Source: Edolisoma coerulescens (taxonomy: Eukaryota > Chordata > Aves > Passeriformes > Campephagidae). From it: a DNA stretch of 64,000 nt. This document shows positions 13,813-27,733 of this stretch, piece after piece (the first letter of the stretch is position 1; each line of letters begins with the position of its first letter). The position numbers and the translations under genes were made by a program. The notes beneath the pieces were generated by a model that did not search any database, was not told the origin of the DNA, and worked only from the letters and a program-made list of their open reading frames with translations. The stretch is taken from the NCBI GenBank assembly GCA_013397115.1, contig VWZW01004026.1:1116652-1180651 (forward strand), given 5' to 3'.

Positions 13813-16800
13813 GAATGTACCAGTGCAACTGAAAATGTTGCATTTTAAAGACTGGCCTGAAGAAATGAGAGTTTTAAAGAAGAGACATGTTTTTAGATTA
13901 AGACAACCTGCATTTCATACGAAACACTGAAAGTATCCTTTCTTATCTATGAACAAGTTTGAGCTTGATCATTTTAGTTGCCCTTTTTTGTTAATACGAT
14001 GGGGAGAAAAGCATTGATCAAAACAATGTAAACCGTCAATAAGACACACCATTTATTTTTTAAAATCTTATGTTATTGATAAAAATAAACTTAATCTCTT
14101 GTCAAATTGGTTTTATGACAATGAGCTTCTGACACAGTCTTTCTAACCTTTTATCTTTAGTTCTTCCATACGCAAACCCATACCACATGGTAGAACACAC
14201 ACTTGTAATGAAGAAAACCTGTTGTAACCAATCAGAGGGAAAACAAAACCATAAAATATGCAACAAAAATCAGCATGACACAAACACAATAGATAATAAT
14301 TTAGCATTTGTTGTGTTTCCTGGGAGCTTACACAGGTCTGTTTTTATTTAATTATCACAAGACGTAATAAAGTTAGAGGCATACCAATAGGGAACAGGTC
14401 ATTACTGAGAGTTGTTAACTTCTTAATATAATCCACTGCTCTTTTAATCACTCAACAACTAAATTAATTAGCTGTTAAAGGTTAGAAAACTTTTCCCTAA
14501 ACCTAAGCATAGTACATAATTTCCTCCTTATATTCCACATTCCATATACATTACAAATAAATTGATTTTATTTCAATATATAAAAAACTATTCTTGTCAA
14601 TTACTGTATGAACACTTGATTGTAACCTGAAAAGATAAAGTATCAGGTACGTGATATATGTAATTTTTTCCTTAAAAATACAGAATCTGTCACCTTTTCA
14701 ATACCTATGAATTCTGTCAAGTAAAGATACACTTTATAAGATCAAATTTTCATTATAAATACTCAAAGACTTCCAGACCACAACTGAAGAGTCTTATGCG
14801 TCTTGTATGAAAAGCAACTTATTCCAATAGCTACCAGCAGCCTGGTAAGACACACAAGACAGTACTCAAGACTATTTTCTTTGAAAGAATGTGATTATGT
14901 ATAAAAATTGCCTTAAAATAAAGAGGAATAAGCTGCCTCACAGTTACAGCAGAGTAAGAGCACAGAGGTATTGAATCAGATATAGCTTGTAGATACAGTC
15001 ATGCACAAAATTATGTAAGTGTCAAGGACTACTTGCACAAGATACGTTTCGGCATTAAATTTCTCATTCTCCCATTGTCACTTGTTCCCACCTTACTGTC
15101 ATGTTTAACACCTACTTCTCCTTCCTTCTCCTTAACTCCTACACATTCATATACAAATATTCTTTCATTGCTATCAACTACTTAGTCCATATGTCCAAGA
15201 CATTCTTAAGAACAGGCAGTAGTTTTGGACAAGATTGGTTACTTAGAAAACAACATTTTCTTTACCTTGCTACTCAAACAATTACATTTTTTCAGTTTTT
15301 CTAGTACTGAACTTGAGAGTATGTGTTATCACATGCTAAGAATGCATCAAGTGCAATACTGTGCGTTTCTAATACAGCAACAGTATCATTTGATACATAT
15401 GCATTTATAACCAGACAAAAAACTAATAACTGAAATAAAGCTAAGTCTCACTGTAAAGTTAGAATTCATATGCTGATTCAGACTCTCTATATATGTTATT
15501 ATAAATAATTAACTACACATACGAGTCAGAAATTGTGTTTAAGTCCACTAGATGTCTCACAGAGAAGTCAATATATATTTTACTCCATTACAAGTTGGTA
15601 ACTCCTTGGTCTTTTGTCCACCAGTGAAATTAGTTATTTTTCACAGAGCTGAATCCCCTCTAGAAGAAAAGATACTAGAAAATACTACATTTCTCTTATT
15701 AACAAAGAGATAAATGTAGGCTTTTATCTGAAGAAAAACTTTTTAAAGAATAGTACGGATAATATTATGAAGTCTCAAGTGGACCTTTCTAACCTTCCCA
15801 TTAAATCAGTTTTAAATATAAATTCTGAATTGAATCTGAAATTTGTTTAAAAATGTGTCTACTGTCAGCTTTTTATAGAATTAGTTTCAGAGAACAGATG
15901 GACGTTTGAATATCTTCTTAAAAATGTGTATTTATGGGAGACTTTTGGTAAAAAAAAAAGGGCTGCATTTAGAGACAATATCCAACAGGAAGGTAAAAGA
16001 AAAATCCAAAAGGAGGACTGGGATTTTTCAAGCTACATTTTAAGGATTAATAAAGCATCTGTAATTGAAGATACCACCAAGCAAATGCTTTCGTGAAGCT
16101 CATTTTTGCAAACATACAGAAAGATCCACACAGACCTGCAGTATGCCTTGCCAATTCCTCAGTATTTAGTTTACCTTAATCTCCTTCCAATTTACTAGTC
16201 ATGCACAATGTCCTCAGTTACTTCATGTTCTTAGACATAAATATTTATTGGCAGTTGTCTTTTTTATTGTGGTAAATTTTGGAATTTAGGTGTTAGATCC
16301 ATTTTTTGTATTCTTGAAGTTTTTGGGAGGTGATTTATAAAAGAAATCCATTTGTAATGACTTATAAAACTCATTATATCAAGAATACAATGGACTTTTT
16401 CAAATCTCAAGTATGCTTACGTACAAAAAATTATTGCCTAATACTGCTCCAGCAATGTGCTGGGCAAAAAAGCAAAATTATTATCACAATGCAGACTGGA
16501 ATAAAATAAAATACAGAGTTCAAATCTTTACATTAAAATTAATTTCTTCCCTCTCTGTTGCACAACACAGTTATCTCATATTCACTATGTACTTTCATTT
16601 TTCCTTTCCTTTATCTTTGCATTTTTATCTGCCTTTGTAAGCTAAAGAATGAACAGTTCTAATACAGTGAATTATACATTTTCAAAGAGATTAAGCATGA
16701 ATTAGAAAAAAAAAAAGAACATATAAAGCCAGTTACTTATGGCCTTACTCAATCCAGACTTAAAAGCATGACTCTGCTGACTAACACGGCATTGCTGAAG

Positions 16801-17126
16801 GTCAGCAAGATCTAATGCCTGACTGTACCAAGAAACAAATGAAACCATTCATTGTAAGCTGCCATGAACAAACGATAGCAAATACTTCAAACAGAAATAA
16901 TGGAAAACAGTGCAGAATGAGCTAAGATATCCTAAGAAATAAAGCAAGGGTGCAACTTTTTCACATGCCTCTAACCACCATCACTTCTACACAATGTACA
17001 TCTCTGTTCACACACATCCAATCGTGTTACTTATTACCTACTTCTATAAATTCTCTTCATTTCAGATATCATTCTAAAAATGGTACATGATATTCCATTT
17101 TTTAGTTCTGCTAATAAGGTCTACTT

Positions 17127-17650
17127 TGTCTGTCTGGGATGAAGTTAATTTTCTTCACGGCAGCCTGCATGGTGCTGTGTTCTGGATTTGCAGCCAAACA
17201 TATTAATAACACAGCAATGTTTTGGCCATTGTTGGACCAGTGCTTGCACAGAATCAAGGTTTTTCTCTTCTTACTATTTTGACCCTGTCCCCAGCATGGG
17301 ATGGCAAGAAGCTGGGAGGGAAAACAGCCCGGAACAACCGACCCAAATTAGGTATACCATGCAACATAGTGTTCAGCAATAAGAACTGGTATAGAGGAAG
17401 AAGGGAGCTGAAGGATTGCCTCCAAATGCGGCTGGATTCTTGGTGAACAGCTGGACAACAGTCTGCTTGTAGGAGGTGATTTCTTTGAATCAGTTTCCTC
17501 CTTCTTTCCTCCATCTATTAATTTGTCTTTATCAGAGCAATGTATTTTTCAGTTTCATTTTTCTTATTCTTTCCCCCAACCTGTTGGGTAGGGAGAGTGG
17601 GTGAGTGGCTGTGTGGGTACCTGGTTGCTGGTTAGGGTCAACTCATTACA
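17127..17650 (+). mobile_element. Solo LTR of an avian endogenous retrovirus (TG...CA)
   Basis: The block begins TGTCTGTCTGGGATGAAG and ends in CATTACA, with the TG...CA ends typical of LTRs. Its internal landmarks match an LTR family I know from bird genomes: 'agttaattttcttca', 'aacacagcaatgtttt', 'agctgggagggaaaacag', 'attaatttgtctttatc' and a 3' 'gggagagtgggtgagtggctg' block. No retroviral gene flanks it, so it is a solo LTR left by recombination. The TATA-like site is decayed (AGCAATAAGAAC at about 17376). Possible target duplication: AAGGTCTA just upstream and AAGGCTA just downstream, imperfect. Confidence 0.82.
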
Positions 17651-20099
17651 CAAGGCTATGTAAATGTAGCTTTCAATTCAAATAGGATTTATATATTTAA
17701 TGTAAAACATCAGAACTCTTAAGAGAGCCTTATGCTACTCCAGAGAGACCACACTGACATGCTCTACTATATTACATAGCTCTTACCATATTCTGTTTGT
17801 GGAGCAGAGCTGAAAATCACCTAACAATTTTACAATACAAATTTCCATGCAAACAACAGCACTGTGCTTTTCATATCCGAGGATATTAGTAACTTGACTG
17901 CAAAATCATTTCTTAAGAACTCTGTCACCTCTCCTTCTCGCAATGATATCATTAAAGCATTTCAGCCCTTCTTTCTCTCAATAACACATTATATGGACAA
18001 GATAAACATCACATCTTTAAACACCACATCAGTGAATGGCATTAGTTGTTCAATAAGTGTCACAAAATTGAAGTTTACAGTAACCAGATGATTATCAGCT
18101 GTTCTTTTATGTTTGTTCATTGCGTGGGGTTTTTTATACCCTACCATCTCATCTGACATTGCAATTATTCTTGTATGTGAATTCAGAGAACACAGACAAA
18201 ATTTCAGTATCATAAGACACAGAGGTTTCATTACCATATATTTGGAATGCCTGCATCATTTGGAAACAGGCAAGACATTAGAGCTCTGCAAGAGTGAACC
18301 TAGTACACCAGGTTACATTTTAACCTGATGAACAAAATGCTTCTGAAGAAAAGTGCAATACAAGAACACAATATAAAATGAAACACATTAATAAGAACAT
18401 CAGTAGAAACTGGCTAAGAAAAATTCAAAATGAAAAATGCATTCATAATCTCCAAAGGGAAGCAACATCACAAAAACCAGTCAGGCATGATATAGTTCCA
18501 ACTCCAGACAATCAGTAAACATTAATATTTAAACTAAGCCAAAGCACTCAATAATTGACCTATGTCTGAGGCACATATTCCCTTATACCTCTGTCATTAA
18601 CAAATGTTCATCAAACAGTAAAAATCTCTCTACTGTTATTTTTTTGTATGTTTTTTTAAATTAAGAAAATACAAAAGTCACTTTGAAGGGAAGGGGGGGG
18701 AGGCACTGTAGATTTCAATTTAGTTTTCCAAAAGGAGCTTGAACTACTTGTCTTGAAATGTAGTTCAGCTTAACCAATAGAGTATTACAGATGACTGCTT
18801 TTATTCTAATTAAGTTTCATCAAGCAAATTCACTAAACAATACCATTTCTTTTATGAATAAAATAATTTCTGGGGAAAAGCAACTGTTCCAGGAGTTCAC
18901 CACTCTCCAAATGATTCTCCAGCTATAAAAGCACACACATATATTAAATATACATATTAATACCTTTAAAGCTGCAGTTGTTGAAAATCTCAGTTTTCCT
19001 GTGATTACCCATATTCTTTCCCAGATGACAGTGATAATACTCATTCATTAAGTTTATGTAAAAACATAACTTATATTATGCCTTTTTACCCTTATTTCCA
19101 TAAAGAAATAAACTCCTTGGATGTTCTGACTATCAGTCATTTTCTGTTTTTTAGACATTAGATCCCACAAAAAATAACTGTCTGAACTAAAAGACCTATT
19201 TATCTAGAAAATTAGGGGGAAGGTTACAATCTTATAAATATATATTCTCTATGGAAGAAACCTAAAACAAGTTATTATTATACATGAAGCTTCCTGATCA
19301 TATTTGCAGAAATGTCTTGCAGAAAAACAAAACAGATGAACTTTTCTTTAAATCTACTCCCTCTGTGTGTTAGGCAGCTTTCAGGGGAGGTCACTTTGCA
19401 CCTAGATCTGAACTGCACTAATTTCCTGAAGTACTGCTTTAGGGCAGGATATATATAGTGCAGTGGCTATGCTACAAAAAGAAATTGGCAACTTCTGCTT
19501 CAATCTAATAAAACTGACCTGAGCATGTCTAATAAATCTGGCTTTTCCAAGGTAAAAATGGAAGCAATTTTAATTTCTGAAACGTTAGCACTAAAGTTCT
19601 ACTGGACATAAGAGAGCACAAGAATTCACACAAAGCAGCCGTGAAAAGGGGTAGCGCAAATCACAGTTTTGGAGAAGGACCCTTAGTCCTACACAACCTC
19701 TGCTTTAGGTACCTGAGGTAGTTTTTTTATGCAGCCTGCAGACTAACAGTGATCTTTTCTGATGGCAAATGCTAGGTTTGCTGAAAAACAGCTGACAACC
19801 ATAAACACAGAGGAGCAGTGATAGGTGTAGGACCTAAGAAAGGGAAATGGACCCACTCCAAAGGCCATTGAAGGAAAGCAATGAGATGGTTGTCCCTGTT
19901 GAAGACACCCACCGAACTAAGCAAACAAGGAAACTCTCTCCAAGAAGCCATGCTCATTACATAGGGTCATCAGGGTGTATGACTTATTGCAAGAGAATTT
20001 GGGAATAAAGCAGAGTAAATATTTGATACACTGTAACACTTAAAAAGCGCTGTTTAGGGAAAGGACTAAAGATATGTAAAATGACGGATCAAGATGGAG

Positions 20100-20530
20100 C
20101 TGGATGGGAAGGATAAAAGTGGGAAATTAAAAAATGACAGAGGCTAGTTGCACAGAAAGAGGTTGCTCAGCATGCCTGCCTGCCTGAGCCTTGTGCTACA
20201 CCGTGGCTCACCCTATCTGCTGACTAAAGCCAATCTTCTGTGTGGGTACACTCTCAGCTCTCAGCATGCACGTACGGGAGCCAGTGAACTTTGAGCTGGA
20301 CCAGCTTGCAAGCACAGGAGGAAGTCTGAGTGCCAGCAACTCAAGTGGGACCATGAATATCAGGGGCTCACAAGCCCAAGAGCTGCAAGCGGGGAGATGG
20401 AAGTTCTAGGGGTCATCTACTGCATAGGTAGGGAGTCTGAGACCAGGTACAGGAGAGATTTGTAACGAGCTGTGCGTGTGCTGCTCAACAGTTGCCCCCC
20501 AGCAACTGGGTTCCCTGATGACACAAATGA
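20100..20530 (+). mobile_element. Candidate old LTR or repeat fragment (GC-richer block)
   Basis: This block is clearly richer in G+C than its surroundings and has edges. It contains a TATA-like ATAAAAG (about 20114), then a polyadenylation-like CTAAAG followed by a T/G-rich stretch ('ccaatcttctgtgtgggta'), and a purine-rich downstream part. That order resembles an LTR. I do not recognise the family, and no flanking duplication stands out. It could also be a segment of single-copy DNA. Confidence 0.35.
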
Positions 20531-23500
20531 AAATAGGATTGGAACAGAAGATCACCTGTGCAGGTGAACAAGGAAATGTTAAGTGCAACCAAAGCAGAGT
20601 ATTTCAACACATCAGTATGTGCTCATGAGGGTGAAGTTATTCAGATGTTGCACTGTGGTGCCACTTACTCAGGATAGAGAGAAAAATTACAAGCAATGGT
20701 AGTTACCTCAGAGTCTTGCTAAAAATTAAATTTGGATAAATATGTATCTAACTGCATTTCTAGGTAATCAAATTACTCCCTATACGAAAATACCCTGCTA
20801 TATTCAATAACAAAAGCTGGTTTTCTTTGCTTACATCTCTAGTGTCTTCAGTAACTATTAATAACCCTACTGGAAACTAGCTGAGGTTCTCATCTGGAAC
20901 ATACTCTTTCATCAATTTGGGTAGAGGACGTGTATTCTACAAGTGTCATGAGTTTCAAGTGAAAATTTCAATTTTCATAAAAAATGGCAATTTTTCTTTT
21001 AGAAAACTGTTCCAAGTCACCTAGAAATATCCTTCCTGCATGTAAAACCATTCTGAAGCCAAAGTTAACAGGTTTTTCAGTCCTTTCAGTCTAGAACTAG
21101 CCTGGTGAGGAGATATAGAACTCACAGCTTTCAAGTTCAACCGAGAAACACATTCAGACACCTCAAAACCTCAGGAACAACCTAGAAATCCCGAGAAACC
21201 TAGATACCAGGTCTTCAATCTGACCAAGATGTTCTTTAGATAAAATTCCCAGGACCTTGGATTTAAGAATGTGCAGAATTTTCAAGAAGACAGAGGGTCT
21301 CAAAAGCCTACTTAAAAGTTTGAAATGAAACATTTTTTCTATAAATAAACTTTTAGAATTTCAGTTCTGCAGAAAATGCCAGCTGTTCCTTCCACTACAG
21401 ATTATTTTTTTTTTCTTATAAGTTTTTGGTTTGGAGTACTGAGCAGCACTTTCCTTTCAAACTCTGGGGAAATAGACATCTCCGGAAAGTATGATCTTTT
21501 CTGATATATCCCTCAAGATAAAATCAGACCGCAAGTCTCCTGAAGTATTTTCCACAGCTCTTTGAAAATTAAAAATACATTAAGTATATGTAAATTCATA
21601 AACACATACACTCGTATCAATTCACATAAACACATACTATATATAAACATTTTTGTCCAATGTCTAGTGACTGGTCCACTTGAATGATGCTATTCCTCTG
21701 CTTTGGCTACCTCCCAAAGCTTTCATTCCCTCCTCCCCTCCTTCATTTGATGGAAATATGTGGTCTTAGAGTGAAAAGTTCAATTTCTGGGCATTTATGT
21801 TCGGTTATGGTAACAGTTGCAAATGCACAGACTGAAGAAAGATTTATTTTTTCTCAGTGGCTAACGCGGATGAGTACTGTGTACCTCCATCTGTCACTGA
21901 CACGAGATGTGACCTTTCTAGATATAGTTTCTTCATCTGTAAAACGGAAATTGTATTAACCTACTGTACATCAGAACATTAACTTAATTAACGTTTTGGG
22001 GAAAGAAAGTTAGAAACAGTCAGATGGAAAGCACTTACAAGTAAAAGTAATATAACTGCTACAAATCAAAAGGCATTTGGGATGAATATATTAAACCAAA
22101 TGTTTTTAACATCAAGATTCATGTAGAAAAGGTATACCAAATTCCTATTGATTATTCCAGTCTTTTTTTAAAAGATCTGGAGACTACTTGCACTTTTGGC
22201 TCTCATACTTCCATAATTGTATCCTGAATAATACTGAATATTTGTAGTGGCTTATAGTTAAATAAATTTATAAATAAGGAGAAGGAAAGGGATCAAAGCC
22301 TCATACAGAAGTAGGCCTTTTATTTATGACTTTCTAATAATTTCCACAGCAACATATGGCAGTATCATAAACATAGACATCATAAATTCATGACATCTTG
22401 GGTTTGAATAAAAGCCACAGTCCAGAAGTGGAAATGCTAATAAAACTGAACAGAAACATCAATAAAACCTGCTAAAATAATTAAATGCCCCTTAAAACAT
22501 TGGTAACTATTTTTGGACAAGCTCTTAAAGATTACTTCCACTTGGAGAAATGCCACTCCATTCTTACCAATCTTACATTCATTTAACTGACATTACACAA
22601 ATGTTAAAGGATGATCCCTAAGTTTCTGACAGGTATTATTTCCATTATTAGAGCCTATTATTGTTATTAACATTTATTTCCCATGTTAATAAAAGTAATT
22701 AATATTTATTTTAACATTTATTTTAATATGAAGCAATACCAAAACCTAAAAATTATGATAATATATTCTGAAAAATGTCCCTGGAAGGCTCTTCATAAGA
22801 AACGAAGTCAAATTAACATAATACAATAAATTAAAATAATAGTGAGAGTGTAATGTATTTTTCATGCATTGTTATTTGCATCCCGAAGAAGAGCACCTTG
22901 AACCTATATCTATATAGATTCTTAAACTCTTGCTTCTCTCACTGTAACTCTCATCTTCCCTTTGTTACCACCTCCTTTTATCTCCACTTCTTAAATTTCA
23001 CCATAGTTTGTGTTTTGAATTTTAAAGCGTATGTTTGCACATACGGAGAAAAAATGTCACAAAGAACAACAGTGTCTCACTCTTATGCTTCATAAAGCAT
23101 AAAAAAAAATTACCTTATTCTACCTCTCCCTTGGAAAGTAGATCAGATTTTAAATATACAAATAGCATCTAAATTTTTCAGAACAAGTGTGTTACATATA
23201 CATGCTTGTGTATTTTTACATGCTGTTGGTTGACATGTCCTATAACAGTAGAAGAAAAATTAATAATCCAAGTTGAAGGAGCATTAGTTCTTTAACAGAG
23301 CTCTGGACTTCCACAAATTACTAATACCAAATTACTGGGCTTATTTCAGGACCTAGTGAATAGATGTTAACAGTGGAAACCTGTCTGGTGGATTCAGTCA
23401 TTTGGGCCATTTCATGATGAAGGAGGAGGTGACACTGACTTCTACAGAACAAACTTAAGACTTGGTTTCTCAATATATTTAGATCAATGAACCACTTGAA

Positions 23501-25254
23501 AGTATCTGCATAACTGTGTACAGTTATTCCCCTAAGAGTTCTGCCCATTTTGTACAGTATTCTTTGCAAGCTTGAAATCTTCTTTTAGGAAATGTTTCTA
23601 TATAATTTGTAATTAGCACTGGTATACACAACTTTCAATATATTTTTGTTACCACTGTATCAATGCAGTTTCAGCTTTACTGACTTACAAGTCTTACTTT
23701 CCTTCTTAGAGACAAACAGAGACATCACCAAAAACAAGTATGCCCCAAAAATTAAAATTAGTATTTTCACAGAAAAATATAGGTAGGATTTGTCCTTTAT
23801 TTTACAACTCAGCTTCTCGGCTATTTGTCAATATTTTAATTATACTGTTTAGTCCAGGACATTTCCTAGTGTAATACTTTCAACTGATTTTCCTCTGCAC
23901 TTAGTTTGAATGACATCTACTATGTTAATTACTATCTGGATCCAAAGGGGAAAAGGGGAAGGCGAATAGGGAGTGAAATGTAAATATATGAGTCAGCAGC
24001 TCTAGAAAAGTTTTAATCATCAGTTTGAAATTGAAAATTCAAGAGGTAGAAAAGCTAATAAATAAAAAATGTTCTTGCACTACCACACAATAATTAATGT
24101 GGGTATGCAGTAACTAAACCAAATTTCTCAAGATGCCCTAAGGCAGGCAAAACGTAATACTCAGTATCCTTTGATCCATTTTGTGAAAGTTTAACTATAC
24201 TTTTTGAGCAGAATTTAAACTTGTGCTCTGATCCACAAGAAAAATCCAGAAGCCAAAATGCAGGATCTCTTACCCGAGGTAAGCATTAATTAAAATTTTC
24301 AAAGTAAAAAATAACCAGGCAATCAACACTTCAGACACTGCCACCCTGTTGAATTTATAGCTACACACAACTCAGCAACAGTAAGAACGAAGTCTCAATT
24401 CATCATACAGTTTCACCAATAACACGTTTCTTTTCTTAAAGTCATCACTCCTCTGGTTTTAGATTTCTTAAATCATTGCTTCTTCAGGAACTGGAACCAA
24501 GTGCTTTTTTCTGCCCAACCGATGAAGCCCTTTCAATTCCACAATGTAGCGGACTGAAACCTCACTGTTCCAATTCTCTTTGGCTTTGTCTGGATTTGGA
24601 GTACTCAGCAGAGCATGAAAAGTTTTCCTTCTCTCACAGAGCCAACTTCCCTCAAAGAGTGATTATTTTGTTTGTTAGGTACATTCTTATGACATTTTTA
24701 TGTTCGAATATACAAATGATAATAACATATTTTCCAGAAGTATCTACAAAGGATAATGAGTGTAAATGACGACAAACTTCATACATGTTTATTGTGAAAC
24801 TAGGAACCACTGCTTGGCACAGGCTTATTACTCTGACCAATGCTGAGACATTTTATCAGAGTTATGCATCTGTTGATGATCTCAATGTAAGGCTTATCAT
24901 CACTCCTTTGCTAAAATATACATCCCTGTTTAGAAAAACCCCAAAGTACCTATTGGTCTATTCAGAAGCATCAGATTGCTTCCATTATTTACCTGCAATT
25001 GTGTACAAAACAACGAAGAGAGCTAAGTATGAATCACACTAATCATATAAATAGGATAATACTTGCAGCAGTAATGAGACATATGATAAGGAACAATAGG
25101 AATTGTGATTTTACTAGGGAAAAAATCTAATAAAAAAGTCTCTCAGAATTAAATTATAGTCTATTACATAGCACAGAGCTTTTCAAAATTGCAAAACTGC
25201 TGTCTTTATTTTATTATTCACCCTGAACTAGCAGCTCTCATAAACTTTCCAAAT

Positions 25255-25345
25255 TCAATTGCTCCTACCCCAGCCCAGTCTTCCCATCCAATTTGCATTA
25301 ATCCAATCACAGCACTGAGTGGTTCCCTTGTGAGAATGCAGGCCC
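25255..25345. promoter_or_regulatory. Candidate conserved non-coding element with octamer motif
   Basis: A compact stretch more balanced in base use than its neighbours, containing an exact POU octamer ATTTGCAT (25291-25298) running directly into a homeodomain-like TTAAT and a CCAAT. Conservation cannot be tested here. Confidence 0.3.
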
Positions 25346-27712
25346 TTAAAAGAAAAGGCTAGATGTATTTAAAGTACTTAACAAAGGCATCCCACTTTCC
25401 TTAAAGAAATAAAATTAGTAATCTAGAAAACTTTACCTTATATGGTCAAATTTTAGTGACTATTTCTACATTTGAGTGTTTGAAATCAGTAGACTTGCTA
25501 TTAATAGACTAGTCACAGTAAACAGAAAGTCAAATCAGTATTCTTGTTCAAAATTCCTACAGATTTCTAGAAACCCATGAACCAAGACAAACCATAAATA
25601 GCAATGCAAAACCAGCTAAGCCACCGAAGAAGGAATATACATGAAAGTACCTGAGGATGGGAATGGCCCCAGACAAAGAAAATTCACAAGGAGACTATTC
25701 AGACACTCGGCGGGAGAAGCTGCAGTTTTCTGAAGCATGCTGCACCTCAAAACCCCACAGCAATGAACTTCATCCTCAGGACTGTCTGACACGTGGTCAA
25801 GAATGACTGAGCCAATTGTTGGGTTTTTTCCTCCCTTCATTCACTGATCCAGTGAATTTGTAGAGTTAGTGGAGATGATACTAGATATTTGCAAAAAGTA
25901 CAACCATCTTCTTTTGAAGCAGGCAGAAGTCAAACTCAGGAAAAAAAAAGTGTGATGTGGTAAGTAGTCTCATCAAAGGTTCCCTTTCAAACTCAAGGAT
26001 TTAGAATACCTCTGAAGGCAAAGCAGCTGCATGTTCTGCTGGGCTCAAAGAGTTCTCCAAGCTGCCCACGGGTCAGATCCCACTTTGGAATAGGTAAAGA
26101 ATAATGAATAAACTTCCAGTAATGGCTTGTAAGATGTTTAGCTTAAATTTCTAACCTTTTCATATTATGCTGTTGTCTTGAGAACATGGAAATCATGGAG
26201 AGTAGTAACTAAATAGAGAAAAAGCAGAAGACACTACAGATACCAGAAAATTGACACCATCTTGATTGTACCCGTAGTTTGGTTGGTATCTAATACAGGC
26301 TAAGAAGCTTTCATAGCTCCTTTCTAAGAGAAATACTAGAGGAAGAAGAGACCCTAAATCTTCCTGAATCAAGTTTCTTCTCATCTTGACTTTGCATTCT
26401 AAATTGGAATGGCCTTTCCCTCAGCCATCAACAACGACCTTCATTATGAGTTCAGTTTAATTGAATTCAATTTAATTGTTTAAGAAAAATGAGTGTTTTT
26501 ATTTGCTGCCTTGTTTCTATGATATAAATTACTACACTCCTTCCTGGAACCAGTTAATACTTGTAATGAGAGCATCCCTCTGTTAGTACTTAACCTACTG
26601 ACTTAAACCCGCTCACATGCCTGTACTGTCATCCTCATGAGTGTTTCAGCAGAGAATATGTTGTGTAAGCAAAGCAGCAACCCTGGACTGAGTCAGTCTC
26701 TAAATTCTTCATACAATTACCACACAAAAAATAAAGCTAGTATAAACCTAAAATCTCAGGAGAATTTTAGCTTTTTTAAAAGCATATTTCAATTCCACTT
26801 AATAAATCTTCTGGAGTCTTGGAGAAATATAAGAACAAATCAACTGGGACAAGATGAAAGAATTTATGAAGTGATAATATAGAAAACATAGTCAGTATAT
26901 GTGGTCCAAGAAAGTGTTCACAATGGTTTGAAAAAAATTTCCAGTATGTTTTCAGTCTTCTAAGTGAGTAATTAATATTTCTGCCATTTCTGTTGCTTTC
27001 TGCTGCTGAAATACTTTGGTGATTACTAAGTAAACAGTGATATGCCTGGGGTCAGGCATCATACCTGAGTGGAAAAATGACAAATGTACTATTATTATTA
27101 TTGTTCTGATAAAATTTATTTTTAGTTTGAAATTCGCCAGACAGAAGGACATATACTGTACTTCACACTTCAATACTGATTTAAATACAAAATTTTACAA
27201 GAGATACTATCTTAGCCCACTATTGAACTTATCCTAAAAAGCCCTTTAGTCCTTTAATGACAAAAATCCTTTATTCCTCTAAATGCCTAGTGTGAAAAAA
27301 AGTCTCAAGAAGAGAATGGGAAAAAAAAAAAAAAGCTAATTATCTTTATGTGATTCAAAGGGTATTGTTCTTGGCAAATTTTCTCCTTGGTACAACCATT
27401 AGAATTACTGATAATGTGGAGAATGAACAATCTTTAATTATTACTGTAACAAGACACATGCAGAAGAGAAGTAAGGAAGCACTCAGCCAAGTATCACATT
27501 CCTATGTGAGTTAGAGCAGCATGAAGTTCTAAAAAGCAGAAGCTTTGAATAATACTTTTTCTTCTCCTATTATGTTTACTTTTTGTCTCACAGTCTTATT
27601 AACAATATTTCATCATGGATTTCACAATCGCCAGTTTTATCTTCTGCATCCTTGACTTCTGCCTGGGATTTCCTATGCAATACATGCAGAGGAGCATCAC
27701 AGAACTGTGACA

Positions 27713-27733
27713 CCCCCCCCCGCCCCACCCCCC
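27713..27733. repeat. C-tract with quadruplex potential on the minus strand
   Basis: A run of C broken only by one G and one A on the plus strand. The minus strand, which is the DOK6 sense strand, therefore has three G runs of at least four separated by single bases, enough for a three-layer G-quadruplex in DNA or intronic RNA. Confidence 0.75.

Larger units (their letters stand above)
11956..17126. other. Intron 1 between CR1 fragment and solo LTR
   Basis: Apart from the possible LTR remnant at 13.6-13.8 kb and the adjacent palindrome, this is AT-rich DNA with no recognised feature. Confidence 0.5.

Noticed and set aside
17188..17514. Three short frames around 17.2-17.5 kb
   Set aside because: All lie inside the solo LTR.
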